Positions 26,089 to 41,703 are shown, counted from the stretch's first letter. The stretch is DNA of 64,000 nucleotides from Coleophoma eucalyptorum (GCA_026120035.1 JALRME010000003.1:682001-746000), one strand, 5' to 3'. Notes: a model not told the origin generated them from the sequence alone. Made by a program: numbers and translations.

Positions 26089-27989
26089 ATGAAGCTCTCA
26101 ATTGCCGCTTCTATCTTCTCTCTTGCTGTCACCACGGTTCTTGCACACTCTGTTGAAGAGAGAACGCTTCCCCTTGTTCAATCGGTGAGTTTAAATCGTT
26201 CAAATACTCAGTCTAGAGTCCTTCAAGGTAGAAAACCCAGAAAAATAAAGAAAAGAAATTTGCCCAAGAGATTAGATTTCAAGATCTAAGATCTTTTGGA
26301 GACTATCCTTTTCATGCCTGGAGACATGTTCTTGAACCATTTACTGAAAATGGGACTATTGGAGGTCATATATTTACTTATACCTTATAGAACCAATTAC
26401 GAAGAGTGCTTCTTCGTTCTGAGCTCCTTGCTAAGTCCCAAAAGCTCGAAGATATTGCACACGCAACACCAGATCGAAATCGAGTTGTTGGAAGTCCTGG
26501 CCACGCTGAGACCTTGAAGTACATTTTTGATACTGTGGTTGCTCTCGATTACTATGATGTTACAACACAATCATTCACCGTCCCCATGGGCAATTCGACA
26601 CTTCTTGTCGGAGAAACTACATATGAGTCGCGACTTATGACTTTCACTCCTGAAGGACACCCTGTAGCTCCGCTTGTTGCAGCTTCAAACCTCGGCTGTG
26701 ACCCAGTAAACATCATTCTTAGAAATCAGAATTAGACGTATGCTAATAACCAATGAAGACAGATTACCCAGCTGAAATATCTGGAGCTATCGCTCTGATA
26801 TCCCGTGGAACTTGCGAGTTTGGGCTAAAATCAGCTCTTGCTGGAGCTGCTGGAGCTGTTGGTGTATTGATTTACAACAATGTCGATGGTGCTCTGGCTG
26901 GTACCCTTGGACAGGAAACACGCCCAGAAGGCCCGTATCCGCCAACTTCTGGGATTTCTATGGCAGACGGGTTGGCACTGCTAGCTGCACTACCTCAAAC
27001 TGCTGATCTGAACATCATTCTTCTAGAAGTACCAACGTAAAATTTCCCAACAGATCATACCCGCGAGCAAAACTAAACATCTCTAGCTACAATATAATCG
27101 CACAAACGAAGGGCGGTGATTCCGATAATGTGATCCAAGTAGGAGCACACTCAGATTCCGTCGAGGCCGGGCCAGGAATAAACGATAATGGATCAGGATC
27201 CATTGCTATCCTGGAGATTGCTATCCAACTCGCAAAATTCAGCGTCAATAATGCCGTTCGATTCTCCTGGTGGTCTGCCGAAGAAGAAGGTCTCATCGGC
27301 GCTACAAAATATGTTGAGTCTCTGAGCCAAGAAGAACTAGATAAGATCCGCCTATATCTGAACTTCGACATGATCGCCTCGCCCAACTTCGTCTATGGCA
27401 TCTACGACGGCGACGGATCAGCATTTAACCAGTCTGGACCGCCGGGAAGTGCTGAAGCCGAGAAACTTTTCCAGGATTATTTCACAAATGATGCCGACCT
27501 GCCTTGGGTTGATGTTGATTTTAGTGGAAGATCAGACTATGGTCCTTTTCTTGAGGCTGGTGTTGCTTCTGGAGGTTTGTTCACTGGGGCTGAGGTTTTG
27601 AAAACAGAAGAGGAAGCTGCTATTTTTGGTGGTCAGGCTGGAGTTGGTATGTCTTCATACTCTTTCAATCCGATAACTTGCTGATTCTCTACAGCATATG
27701 ATGAGAACTATCATGCTGCAGGTGACACGGGTACGTATCCTGAACCCAGCCTCAACTTACAAGTACTGATCCTGTTTTAGTTGCCAACCTCGATATAGGA
27801 GCATTCATCCAGAATGCAAAGGCCATCGCACATGCAGTCGCTACCTACGCAATAAGTTTTGATAGCCTACCCGCAAAGTCGGTCAAGAGGTCAATGCCAA
27901 GAACAGATGCGTTCCAGGTCCCTAGGCAGTTCACCGAGCCTCATGCTCACAGCCATGGTCATGCATGTCTTGATAATCTCTTCAGCTGA
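26089..27989 (+). CDS. Secreted M28-family zinc aminopeptidase with PA domain
   Basis: Six exons (26089-26184, 26391-26705, 26759-27036, 27087-27646, 27695-27730, 27781-27989) give 497 aa. Residues 1-19 form a signal peptide (MKLSIAASIFSLAVTTVLA). A protease-associated domain (about 130-225; GAIALISRGTCEFGLKSALA) is inserted before the catalytic core, as in aminopeptidase Y and secreted leucine aminopeptidases. All metal and catalytic positions are visible: His251 and Asp253 (AHSDS), Asp263 (NDNGSG), Glu295/Glu296 (SAEEEG), Asp324 (NFDM) and His423 (NYHAAGD). The enzyme is therefore probably active on peptides outside the cell or in the vacuole. The C terminus bears an unusual His-rich tail (HAHSHGHACLDN). 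Intron 1 (206 nt) is much longer than the others, so an undetected micro-exon there cannot be excluded. Confidence 0.92.
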
Positions 27990-29058
27990 GAATGGAGAGA
28001 AATATTAGAAGAGAGACGAAGCATTCGTACAACATTGATTAGGCGAGCAATGTAGGTGTCTAAAGTATAGACTCTTTTGGAGCGATGATACAAAGAGTGC
28101 ATACATTACAAATAGTATACATTATGTAGATATCCAGCATGCATAAGTCTTAGCAAGGCCACAAAATGTTTGGCTTCTGCTTAGGTTTTGCTATCATGCT
28201 ATCTACCATGCTTCTATTATATTAGAAGAACTTGCACTTGGCATACTACTTAGCTCAAAACTACTAGGTCGTGCAACAAGCAAGGTGGAGACAGAGGACA
28301 TGACCATAGTGTACCTTCATTATTCACCGACAGGATGTTTTCTTTCTCCATCCGCAGATCTTCCAGTGGTATGACAGTATAGACTTGCCGTCCCTTCCGC
28401 AGTACTAGAGGATGAAGCAAGCCCCCATAGATAAGATGTAAAACAGGAAAGTCTTTATCCGCGGATCCGAGCTTATTGACCAGCGCTTACGGATCTTTTA
28501 ACCACTTCGACTGCGAAGGACAAGATCGGTACTACGATTAAGAGTAATAGGAAATAAGATACTAACTTGCTCTCCAACCTCAATAACATGCGACCTGCTC
28601 ATCTTATCGGGAGACAGCAACGCCGGATCAGACTATATTAGCGACTGACTAAAACCCCAACGGCAAGATTCAAGAATCAGACTACAGCAAACAAAAAGAA
28701 ATGAATGAATATCATCATCACTATACCGACGGTGCAATATTCATCCAGATCCGTGCCCTTAAGATTTTTTTTCTTGTTGCACGTCTACATCGCGACTACT
28801 TTATTCCGAGGGATTTGGAGATATCCGCAGAGCGGGAAAAAGCTACTCCGATGAGGCAAGTGACACTTCGGTGAGGGAAAGCCTGAATGAGAGAGTAGGT
28901 TTTTCGTTTGGAAATGGTCTATTCATCTCATCTTGTGAAATGTATGTTGTAGTATTGTTACAAAGCTCAAGCAATACCCCATGCTGCTTGTCCCCTAACC
29001 TTCCTGATGATATGCCAGCCCGTAGCGCCAGTGCGAGAAAAACAAGAAGACATGATAT
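27990..29058. other. Convergent 3' spacer between the M28 peptidase and RPT4
   Basis: No gene is supported; AT-rich UTR-like sequence only. Confidence 0.55.
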
Positions 29059-30411
29059 CTAGAGCTTTTGGTATTCCAGCTTGCCCTCTAGCTTCTTCGA
29101 TTCCGCAACCTTGCGGACAGCCTTATTGAAATCGTCCTGGTTAACTGCATCTCGGTAGTCCTTGATGGCGAAGAGCCCTCTGCGACAGATGTTAGTACAA
29201 GCTTGCATCAGTGATATTGAGATAAAGGGAGCATACGCTTCTGTAACAACGTTACGTAGATCGGCACCATTGAGACCGTCACTCATCTTGACTACACTCT
29301 CGAAGTCAACCTCTCCTTCAACAACCACACCAGCAGCATGAATCTTCATGATCTCAAGGCGACCAACTTCGTTGGGTAGAGGAATTTCAATTTTCCTGTC
29401 CAATCGTCCGGCTCGAAGTAGAGCTGGATCCAGCGTATCAGGTCGATTCGTAGCCATGATAATCTTTGTCTTTCCTAAGTAATCGAAACCGTCCAGTTGA
29501 TTCAGAAGCTCCATCAGTGTTCGTTGAATCTCACGATCTGCTGATGTACCTTCCGAAAATCTTCTGCCTCCGATCGCATCAATTTCATCCATGAAGATGA
29601 TGCATGGCTCATGCTCCTTGGCGTACCCGAACATTTCTCTAATCAAACGTGCTGACTCTCCAATGTATTTGTCGACAATAGCCGAAGACACAACTGATCA
29701 CAAGTTAGCATTGCTGAGATGAACCCCTCCCTCTGGTATTATATGCTCACCCTTCAAGAAGTTGGTCTCTAGACTGCTGGCAACAGCTCTTGCTAGCAGC
29801 GTCTTTCCAGTACCTGGTGGGCCATACAACAAGACACCCTTGGGCGGCTTGATGCCAACTCTTAGGAAAAGCTCTGGATTTTTGAGAGGAAGCTCAATGA
29901 CTTCTCTCAGTTCTCTAATTTGGTCGTTCAGTCCACCAATTCCACCAAAGCTAACCTGACCAGGATCTTCCAAAGACATGTTGTAGACAAGTGGATCGAC
30001 TTCTCGGGGTAGCATTCGCATTATGGTAAGGGTGGTCATATCGAGAGCTACTCTTGTTCCTTGCTTCAACTTGATCTTGTCGACCTTCGATCTACAGCCA
30101 ACGACATATCGAGGACCTGATGAGGCCTTGACAATAACTATGGGGACACAGTATCAGTCATTGTGGCTGGTAGAACTGTTAGGTATTTAGTGTTAACACT
30201 CACATCTTTCGTCATCGAGCTGCTTCAGGACCTCCCCTATTATTTGTCCTACACTTTGTAAAGCCTTGATGTTCTCCTCAGTTTGGTCGAAATCCTTCTG
30301 CAGGCCTTTGATGTCTTGCCGTAAAGCTTTCAGCTTTGCCTCCCATTCTCTTGATTCCAACAGCTTTGCCTTGAATGATGCGAGCGCATGTTGACGTTCT
30401 TCATCAGCCAT
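29059..30411 (-). CDS. RPT4: 26S proteasome regulatory ATPase subunit RPT4 (PSMC6 type)
   Basis: Four exons (30204-30411, 29751-30137, 29237-29693, 29059-29179) give 390 aa, the usual length. It is one of six AAA+ ATPases of the 19S base that unfold substrates into the 20S core. The N-terminal coiled coil (about 5-65, [20 protein letters not shown]) is followed by the OB segment. The AAA module has Walker A GPPGTGKT at 175-182, Walker B IIFMDEID near 230-237, sensor-1 ATNRPD and the arginine-finger region [14 protein letters not shown]. The C terminus lacks the HbYX motif, as expected for RPT4 (RPT2, RPT3 and RPT5 carry it). The start is the ATG giving MADEERQ; the frame extends upstream only through non-ATG codons. 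Intron phases are consistent throughout. Confidence 0.96.
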
Positions 30412-33352
<2,941 letters not shown>

Positions 33353-33789
33353 ATGGTGTTGTAGAGGCGAGAAGAAGTACAGGAAGACGAATGATGGATG
33401 AGCAGAGCAATTTTGCTATGAGGACAAATGAAACAAAAGCACTTATCACTACCCAGTCCTAAACTCAGGCTAATGAATTAACACTGTGAATCAAAATCTC
33501 ATAACATTGTGACCCTTTGTTCTCTCGTTAGTGTTAAATATGACCCTGACCTGTTCTTTGGGCAAAATGGGACGATGCTTTGGGCATATGTTGACGCATA
33601 AGCGAGTAATAGCTAGCGCCAACTTGTTTCCACTTGCTGTCCGAACCCGCTGAGGGTATCTTCGCACTCAAACAAAATTCATCTTCACGCCAGATCTCCG
33701 TTCTAAACATCTCGAATAATTTCAGCCAGGAAGCCGAACACTATCTACTGTAAACGACAAAACTTTTCATACATCAAACGTTGCCCAAG
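33353..33789. other. Spacer between enolase and eIF3j
   Basis: Holds the enolase 3' UTR and the eIF3j promoter and leader. No gene is seen. Confidence 0.6.
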
Positions 33790-34945
33790 ATGCCTCCTAA
33801 GAAATGGGGTCAGTATTTGTTGTTTCTTTAGCCCTTCAAACCAGCTTTTCCAGCGAGAGAGGCGCGTCATCTTTGGTGGGCGCGGAAAATTACCCCTCGT
33901 TGGCAATGTCTTCATCGCAGCATTTCGATCAGCACAAGTGATATTGAAAAAACTGCCTATGCGCATGAGCCGTAGATCGGTCATACATTAACTCTACAAT
34001 TTACTGACGGCTATTCTATCAAATAGATGACGAAGAAGATGACAGCAGCACTCCTCCTTCCTCCCCTCCTACCACTGCTGCCATTCCAAGACGAAGCAAA
34101 TTCGACGACGAAGAAGATGATAGCGACGTGGGTTCCCCGCCATTACCCCTCATTTTGACAAAAAGATACATTACTGATAATCCTGCGGATAGGTCATCGA
34201 AGATTGGGATGCTGCCGAAGACTCCGAAGTCGAGCGAGAAAAGGCCAAGGTAGCCGCAGAGAAGAAGGCAAAGGCCGATGCTGAGGCCGCAGCCAACAAG
34301 AAGAGCAAGGCACAACGTATTAAGGAGAAGCAAGAAGAGAAGGCCCGTAGACTCGCAGAGGAGAGCGAGGAGGAAGACAGCGAGGATGAGGTCTCCAGAA
34401 AGCAACGTCTGCTGCGACAGGAACAAGAGTCTGACTTGAAGCACGCCGAAGACCTGTTTGGCATTACTACGACGCGAAAGAACATTACTGCTGCCAACGC
34501 TGTCGTGGTGGATGCAAAGGATCCTTCTGCTACAGTTGACTTGACCTCTCTTCCTCTCTTCGACCCCAAGACCAAACTCCAGTTCGAAAAAATGCGCGAA
34601 ACCCTTGTCCCTCTTCTCCTGAACAACGCACAGAAGGCTCACTATGTCCTCTTCCTCCAAGAGTTCACCAAACAAATCGCGAAAGACCTTCCTAGTGATC
34701 AGATCAAGAAGATTGCTAGTGGCTTGACGACACTCAGTAACGAGAAGATGAAGGAAGAGAAGGCCGCTGAGAAGGGTGGAAAGAAGAGCAAGGCACAGAA
34801 GACAAAGGTTGCACTAGTTGCCAGCAGAAATGCATCTACTGCTGCTGATGTTAACGCTTATGACGATGATTTCGGAGAGTAAGTTGCTTTGATATTAGTA
34901 TGTGATAATCCAACACTAACAATCGCCAGCGACGATTTTATGTGA
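33790..34945 (+). CDS. HCR1: Translation initiation factor eIF3 subunit j (HCR1)
   Basis: Four exons (33790-33808, 34027-34127, 34193-34878, 34930-34945) give 273 aa. eIF3j binds the 40S decoding centre and aids eIF3 recruitment, initiation accuracy and, in yeast, termination and 20S pre-rRNA processing. The N terminus MPPKKW is followed by an acidic segment with Trp (VIEDWDAAEDSE), a long charged helical region rich in Lys, Glu and Ala, the conserved block DLKHAEDLFG and the helical core LPLFDPKTKLQFEKMRETLVPLL. The last exon is only 16 bases and encodes the acidic C-terminal DDFM, which matches the conserved end of eIF3j proteins and so validates the small exon. Intron 1 (218 nt) is unusually long for the window. 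Confidence 0.93.
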
Positions 34946-35477
34946 AGCGACCTACGATATTCAAAATTGCGTCCTCACTTCCTCGCAGTATCACCCCGCC
35001 AGCACAGAAGCGTCGCCCTGACCTTCAGCTCAGTAGTAAGGCATGTGCAGCATTTGCGGCCGCCCTGTAGGGCTGCTCCACAACAACCAGAATGCAAGTA
35101 GATTCCATTTACACGCATGCTCGCCTCAAATACATAAATAAAGGGGTCCGGGGAGGGAGAGGTGGGATTGGTCATGGGATGGGGTAGACGATGGCGCTTT
35201 TCATTTCTCTATATCAAGACAGCATTGATAGATTGCGTGATCTTTGCATCGTTTATCCAGATCGGGCATTGGTTCTTGCTTTTGTTCTTTGAGATTAATG
35301 CATGGAGGTGGTTAATATGGTGACAATTGAGTCTAAACAGATCGAAGTATAGATTATGGTGAATTCCTTTACCACAAAGCAATTCTGAATGTGATGACAG
35401 CACTTGCCTTATCATTTATCTCAGGTACACGTACTTAGCAGATATAACCTTACAGAAGAAATTTCTAGTGCTCTACT
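34946..35477. other. Convergent 3' spacer between eIF3j and the thioesterase-like gene
   Basis: No gene is supported. Confidence 0.6.
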
Positions 35478-36515
35478 CTATATCTTACTTTCAACAGCAC
35501 GCCTAGTCGCTAGATTTCTCGACGCCGGCAACACAAGAGACACATGGTGACTGAGGGCCACTAGATCGCCTTGTTCATCCAAAATCACAATCTCCAAATC
35601 CATCCTTCCATTCCGTATCTGCTTCGAAGCAACCCGGACAAATAACCACTCCACGCCCTCTTCCGGTAGGGCCTTCTTGATATCCAGGTTTAGCAGGAGA
35701 GTTGGATACCAGAATTTAGCAGGTTGAGGGCCTTTGGGCTTGGTACTGGGGATAGAAGCGACATCGTAAGGATTACTGTCATGCACCAGGAAAGCTTCCA
35801 CCGGCATCGGCCACATGTCAGAAACATAACCCAGTGTAGCATTTGTCCACCTTTCGCCCGTGGCCATTCTGATCCACTCATCGGCCGCCGACATCCCTTT
35901 TGACTGTCCCTTACGCGGGAAGTAAAACTCCGTCTTTTTCGTCGCCTTGCGGAAGCCGGCAAATGGCATCGCTAATTGTCGGACCCAATTCTCGTCTTTG
36001 TCCGCTGCGAGCAATGCGAGCGTCACGGGTAAAGGTTCTGGAGACGGTACATAGACTGCACTGGAACTGATTCCGGCTTCCGTTGCCATGTTGCTGTTAG
36101 TTATGTATCCAACAACTTCCTCGCGTCGCTCAGATTCGGGGCCCTGGGTCAGGCTAACGTGAATTATGGAGGTTTGTCTCCCGAGTTTGGTGTCTTGAAC
36201 CGTGAAGAGCGCAGGGCCTGCTTGTGTCCGTCGGAGGAAATCTAGGTGCAGTGTTATGGTGTGGGGTTGCTTTTGTGCTGATAATGTTCCATTGAAATGG
36301 GCTGCCGCTACACGCAGGAAGACTGCTGTTACGTAGCCTCCATGGGGTACTGGACAGCTTTATTAGTATATGCAATTCTTCTTTCTGAGTATCAAAAGGG
36401 ACGCACCTGAGCCAATGCACCAGTCGTCATAGAAATTGGCTTCATAGGTATGCGATGAGGTCTTTTGAAGTGATGTTGCTTTGGCAAAAGTAGTTGATGT
36501 TGCAGATGCCATCAT
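35478..36515 (-). CDS. Acyl-CoA thioesterase-like double-hotdog protein
   Basis: Two exons (36407-36515, 35478-36349) with a 57-nt intron give 326 aa. The N-terminal half has the hotdog-type VPHGGYVTAVFLRVAAAHF segment and a strand reading TITLHLDFLRRTQAG. The C-terminal half carries a second hotdog with LLLNLDIKKALPEEGVEWLFVRVASKQIRNGRMDLEIVILDEQGDLVALSHH. This arrangement fits the thioesterase-like superfamily related to TesB and 4HBT_3, which hydrolyses acyl-CoAs. The substrate cannot be deduced. No targeting signal or C-terminal peroxisomal tripeptide is obvious (the end is ESKI). Start: first of two tandem ATGs (MMASATST). The neighbours offer no pathway link. Confidence 0.85.
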
Positions 36516-36630
36516 CGGCAAAGAAGTATAGCAGTAGTACTACAGCAGTAAGAAATGGGATTTTAAGAATATGTCATGAATGGTTTAAATTTTTTAGCAC
36601 ATTTCTTAACAGAAAGCATCTATGGAGGTA

Positions 36631-36661
36631 TGCAAGTATGTAGGTATGTAGGTATGTAGGT
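36631..36661. repeat. TATGTAGG octamer tandem repeat
   Basis: About three to four head-to-tail units (TATGCAAG, TATGTAGG x3) are visible. Confidence 0.8.
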
Positions 36662-37525
36662 GGTTGAGCTAGCTCAGAGACTTCCCCAGATTCAGATTGA
36701 GGAGGTAGCCGTGGCACATCTCGGATAAGAGCCTCGGCTGAACCCAACCTTATCATCTATCGATAACGCAGAGACTTGGATTTTGACGCTGTCCATGACC
36801 CGCGAACGGTAAAGTAAGACATCGTCCCTAGCCCTGGGTTAGCATGGCAATCGCTTGAAATGCCGTGGCGAGCTACGCCTGCTTATGATCTTATGATCTG
36901 CAGGGAGAGTGGAAGAATCTTAAGTGCTGGATCTATAGAGAAGCCTTGTTGGTTTTCCTACTAATGAGGCTAGGGGATGAGTCGAAGACACTCCACCTGC
37001 TGCCTGGTGGGTGGGTACGCAACAGAAGATAGATTCTGCGGGAAAAGCGACATGTACCCTGTGGCTTACAGTCGAAGTCGAAGCAGACGAGGACTTGAGA
37101 GAGATTACGTTGTCAGTAATATATATATGTAAGCTGCCATTTACAGCAAAAGGAAAAAGTCCCGGAACCAGAGCCCCTGATTTACTCGAGACGACTTTGC
37201 CGCTCGCGCAGTTCCAACTGCGCAGAGGAAGCTTCTAGGAGCGACGATGATACCGGGCGATCTAGGGTGTCATCCTTCAACAAGACTCAGAGGCACGACA
37301 ACAGCCACCGGCCTCGACACCAAATTAGTGGCACTACTGTAGGTTACGTGTTGTTTGCGCACATGGACAATGAAGAGAGAAAAACAAAAGAAGAAAAAAA
37401 CACAAAAAGGCAAAAGCGTTACCCCACACAGCCGAGCTCGCCTTGGCTGCCGGTAGCCGTACTAAAGACGTCAGACGCTAGGTGACGGATGAATGATTCA
37501 GGGGACGGGGACGGGCACTGGCTTT

Positions 37526-37550
37526 GGCACTGGCACTGGCACTGGCACTT
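37526..37550. repeat. (GGCACT)4 hexamer repeat
   Basis: Four consecutive units, preceded by a degenerate one, are visible. Confidence 0.85.
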
Positions 37551-38071
37551 GCTGGACGGTGTTTGTTCCTTGGGCTCGTGGCAAATGATAAAACTTGCAT
37601 GGCCGGTGACTGTCACCCTCGTACCGCAGAACACGAGACATTGTCAGCAAGCAGCACAAGACTTCCGCCGTGCTGGGTGGCCAACAGGCAGACAGGATCA
37701 AACCAGCGCATGTCTAGGTGAAACGCAGCGACCAAACCTCCCAGAATTAAATTAAGGTGCTGCTTCTGCCCGTGACTGGCGGCTAACAGGGAACGTGAGT
37801 AGGGGTATTCGTCTACGGTAGCGCGCTGGATCAACAGTTAAACGAAGATGAGAGAGATTGAGCATTGACAAACACCCTCTCCTGCTTTCTCGACTCCATT
37901 TCCCTTCAAACATAGCATCCTATCTCCCATTATCTCCCGAGCTCTCTCTCGAATCCCGATTAGATGGTCCACATTACATCTTACAAACAGCGTTCGACAG
38001 TTTTGTCAAGGCTCACGCCTACTTAAGGTTACCTATCTCAGCGCATCCATTTGCGCGCTGGTAGTGGGGTC

Positions 38072-41000
38072 ATGGGAAACGTCTCGAGCAGGCCCGATGA
38101 AGGCGCTGCGCTGTATCTTCGCGACCAAACCCGATGTCAGTATTGCGCCCGTTGAGGATGATGCACGCATGTATTCCTCATCTGACTGTGTGAATAGTAA
38201 CCATCTCGTCCTTGAACGTTTCGAACTCTAAGCGGCGAACTGTGCTTAATGTCGCTCCAAATGCATTTCCGGCAACGAGGTTGTCTGCGAATCGAGACGT
38301 CGGCGATAACGCAATCATAGAATACGTACAGGTAGATAGATACCCTGCACCCCCCCACTGCCGCATGGTTCTAACTCGAGTTCAGGATCCGGAACCTTCT
38401 CCATCATCTGCTGCGCCCAATTTTATGCTCAAGCTTAATCATGACGAAGAACTCACTTTCAACTTCACATTTATACTTCGACAATCACAACAAATAACTA
38501 TTGGCAACAATGGCGTCCCTGAGTCGATCGGAGGCATGGTCGACACTGTCATTAATGGCCTCACATATGTCTCAGCCTCAACTGCCAAGGAGGTCGAAAA
38601 TCTAGTCACTCGGGAGTTTCACGCGGATCCAAACCTCCACAAAAACGCAAATGTTCAGCTTGTTGGAGACTACACTACGGGAGGAAGCCAGTCAGTATCA
38701 TTTGAGTGGTCGTGGAAATGGCGGCCTCCAAAGCCTACAGAAGATAGGGGCGGCGGCTGGAGAAATGAATGTAGTGTGAGTTTTGCGCACAGGTAACAAG
38801 TATATCAGATGTTGACTTTTCTAGTTCGTTGAATACGACCAGCGCGCCCATCGTTTGAATACTCTTGCCAGTTTCTCTTTCTGGATATCTAGTAAGACCT
38901 TCATTATCGGGAGACTGACCAGCACTAAGAAGACGTTAGATTACCAACAGATTGCCAGTCATCCAAGCTCTCCTTCTCCCACCAATACTTTCAACCTAAT
39001 ACCACCCCCCAAATTGCGCGTTCCTTCTTCGCAGAGTATGGACTCGCGCCTCAGCCATGCTGATAATGTTCAATATGACGAACCTGTATCGCCCGGTTTA
39101 CCTGCCGCAGAGAACCAAATCCCTGTACCCGTCATACCAAAAGACATTGTAAAAGTTGATGTTTCTTGTCAGCGACCTGGAGAGGACATGAGTGCGACAG
39201 AGGATGGTCCCTTATTCCGCGCAACTATGAAGGCTCTGGAACAGAAGACTGGAAATATGCGAACACGTATGAAGAAAGTTCTCAAGAAAGCAGAAGCAGC
39301 GCATGATGCCCAGACGACCTGCAACGATGCTTTTGCGGGTTTTATGGACGCACTCCGAGAGGCCTCTTCCTCTAATGCCAATGCGGTGCAGCCTGCCTTG
39401 GAGCACTACTTTGACAAAATTGCACGAGAGATTCTACAGTACGAGAAATCGAATACCGTGAACTTGCAAAGAATCATTATAGACCCTCTCACAAAACTCT
39501 ACAATCTAGATATCAAGCAGGCTGAGGCTAAAAAGCGAGATTTTGAGGAGGAGAGTAAGGACTATTATGCATATGTGTCACGATACTTGGGACAGCGTTC
39601 GGATGGAATGAAGGCTAAGAAGAGAGACCAGAGTGATACGAAATATCAGACCAAGCGACGGAACTTTGAGCTGAAACGATTTGACTACTCCTCCTTTATG
39701 CAAGATCTTCATGGGGGGCGGAAAGAGCAAGAAGTCTTATCGCACTTAACTAAGTATGCAGATGCGCAGACAAAGAGCTACCTGCAGGCTGCCAAGAAGG
39801 TTGAGGGGCTTCTTCCACAACTAGATGCGTTGAGTACGGAAGTTCAGGAAGCAGACAAGGAATTTCAATTCCAGAGAACGGAACGAGAAGAAAAGCGACG
39901 AAATCTCGAGAAAAGCACTGTCACCTACGTTGAGCCTGATACGGTACCCGCAGTTGGTGCGATGGCTTCAGCTATGAATGGTAACGGCAATAGCAACGGG
40001 GCATATAACTCCGATTCTGAGCTCGGAAGGGCTGATAGCTCATCCTCCCAACTGAGAGCGCCTACTTCCAATGGTCCACCAGCTACCATTTCTGGCAATA
40101 GCCAAGCAGATTTCTCCAGATCACCTGGAAGCCTGCAATCAACAATTGGTTCCGTGAGCAGCCCTGGGCATTCTAAATTTGCAGGTATCCGTGACTTGGA
40201 AGAAAAGGACCACTCAAAAATAACGTCAAGTGAGAAAAATGGAACTCAGCGAAAAGAAGGACTTCTGTGGGCACTCAGCCGACCCGGAAGTCATGTAGAC
40301 CCAAGGGGTCTAAACAAGCAAGCTTGGCATAAGTAAGAATCTCAATCTCAACCACAAGAAACGAATTAACGAAACACAGGTTTTGGATTGTCCTCGATGC
40401 TGGGAAGCTTTCCGAGTATAGCAATTGGAAAGAGCGTTTGGACTTGCATATGGAGCCAATCGACCTACGAATGGCATCCGTCCGCGAGGCGCGTAATGCT
40501 GAACGGCGATTTTGCTTCGAAGTGATCACACCGCAATATAAACGTGTGTATCAAGCGACATCTGAAGACGATATGAATAACTGGATTGCTGCGATCAATA
40601 ATGCACTCCAGAGTGCTGTGGAGGGTAGAGTCAAGGACATGCCGGCTCCAGTACAACCTGAGCCACAAGGGCACTCAATCCGAAGAGACATCGGATCTAT
40701 CCTGACTGGCAAGAGCTCTTCAATCAACCGAGGTAGCAATTACAGCCAGTCTAATTCCCAGGGCAATATGAGCAACAATAACAGTAACACCAACAACAAC
40801 GTATTTCGACGGACCACTGTTGGAGCTCGGCCTGCGTATGCACGTAAGAGTAGCAACAGCTACGATGAAGACCCAGACAAGATGCTTCAACTGCTCCGAG
40901 AAACGGATCAGGGGAACTGCTGGTGTGCAGACTGTGGTTCGGGCATCAAGACAGAATGGGTTTCAATTAATTTGGGGATCATTCTTTGCATCGAATGTTC

Positions 41001-41703
41001 CGGTATTCATCGTTCCCTTGGTACGCACATCAGCAAAGTCCGGTCACTAACACTCGATATTACTTCGTTCACTACGGATATCGTTGAACTCCTTTTACTC
41101 GTAGGCAACCGTGTATCCAACATGGTTTGGGAAGCCAAACTTGATCAGAGCTTGAAGCCTACCCCACAAGCAACTCGAGAGCATCGACTGAACTTCATCA
41201 CATCCAAGTACGTCGATAGAGCATACGTCGAACCTATTTCTTCCACGCTATCAAGATTTGGTACGGCAGACGAAACGCTTGTGGCTGCGGTGAAGAGAAA
41301 CGAAATTCAACAAGTTATTTACGCACTTGCTCTCAAGGCCAACCCCAATGTTGCCGATAAGTCGCGAGGGACGCCCCTGATCTATCTAGCACTTGCTGCT
41401 GCTGATCCAGCTGAACCATCTCCTTCCATGCGTCCATCGACAGCTACCAAGATACCAGCGTTCCCGATTGCAGAAATGCTTGTGCAGAATGGAGCGATAA
41501 TTCCATCCACTTTACCTTCATTTCCCCTAAGTCAAGGTGCCATGCTGTATATTGAGCAGAAGAAGGGACGTGGAATCCCATCGGGGGATACTCTTGGGGC
41601 ACTCCCGAGTCCCATTGACAAACAAAAAGAAAGAGAAGCAAGACTGCAGAAGAGGGTGAGCGCTGGTGGAAGATTGGCAAAGACTCCCATTCAGGAACGC
41701 TAA
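38072..41703 (+). CDS. BAR-PH-ArfGAP protein (ACAP/Csx2-type ARF GTPase-activating protein)
   Basis: Five exons (38072-38135, 38198-38331, 38386-38775, 38825-40332, 40380-41703) give 1139 aa. The N terminus MGNVSS fits an N-myristoylation signal and is followed by a conserved fungal domain (to about 210). A BAR-type coiled coil lies at about 300-540 (MKALEQKTGNMRTRMKKVLK, LQRIIIDPLTKLYNLD), then a PH domain split by intron 4 (WHKFWIVLDAGKLSEYSNW, FCFEVITP), and the ArfGAP zinc finger Cys881, Cys884, Cys902, Cys905 with arginine finger Arg910. An ankyrin-like segment follows (NPNVADKSRGTPLIYLAL). It should stimulate GTP hydrolysis by ARF on curved membranes. The 54-nt intron 38332-38385 is in frame and stopless; I treat it as an intron because it has GTAGAT..CTAAC..CAG signals and interrupts a conserved stretch. 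Confidence 0.93.

Larger units (their letters stand above)
36516..38071. other. Intergenic region with simple repeats
   Basis: Divergent upstream region of the thioesterase-like gene and the ArfGAP gene. It contains a TATGTAGG octamer repeat (36631-36661) and a GGCACT repeat (37526-37550). No coding region is supported. Confidence 0.55.

Noticed and set aside
38892..38950. Extra intron in ArfGAP exon 4 (GTAAGA..CAACAG)
   Set aside because: 59 nt long; removing it shifts the frame and brings a stop within about 40 codons, so the read-through frame is kept.
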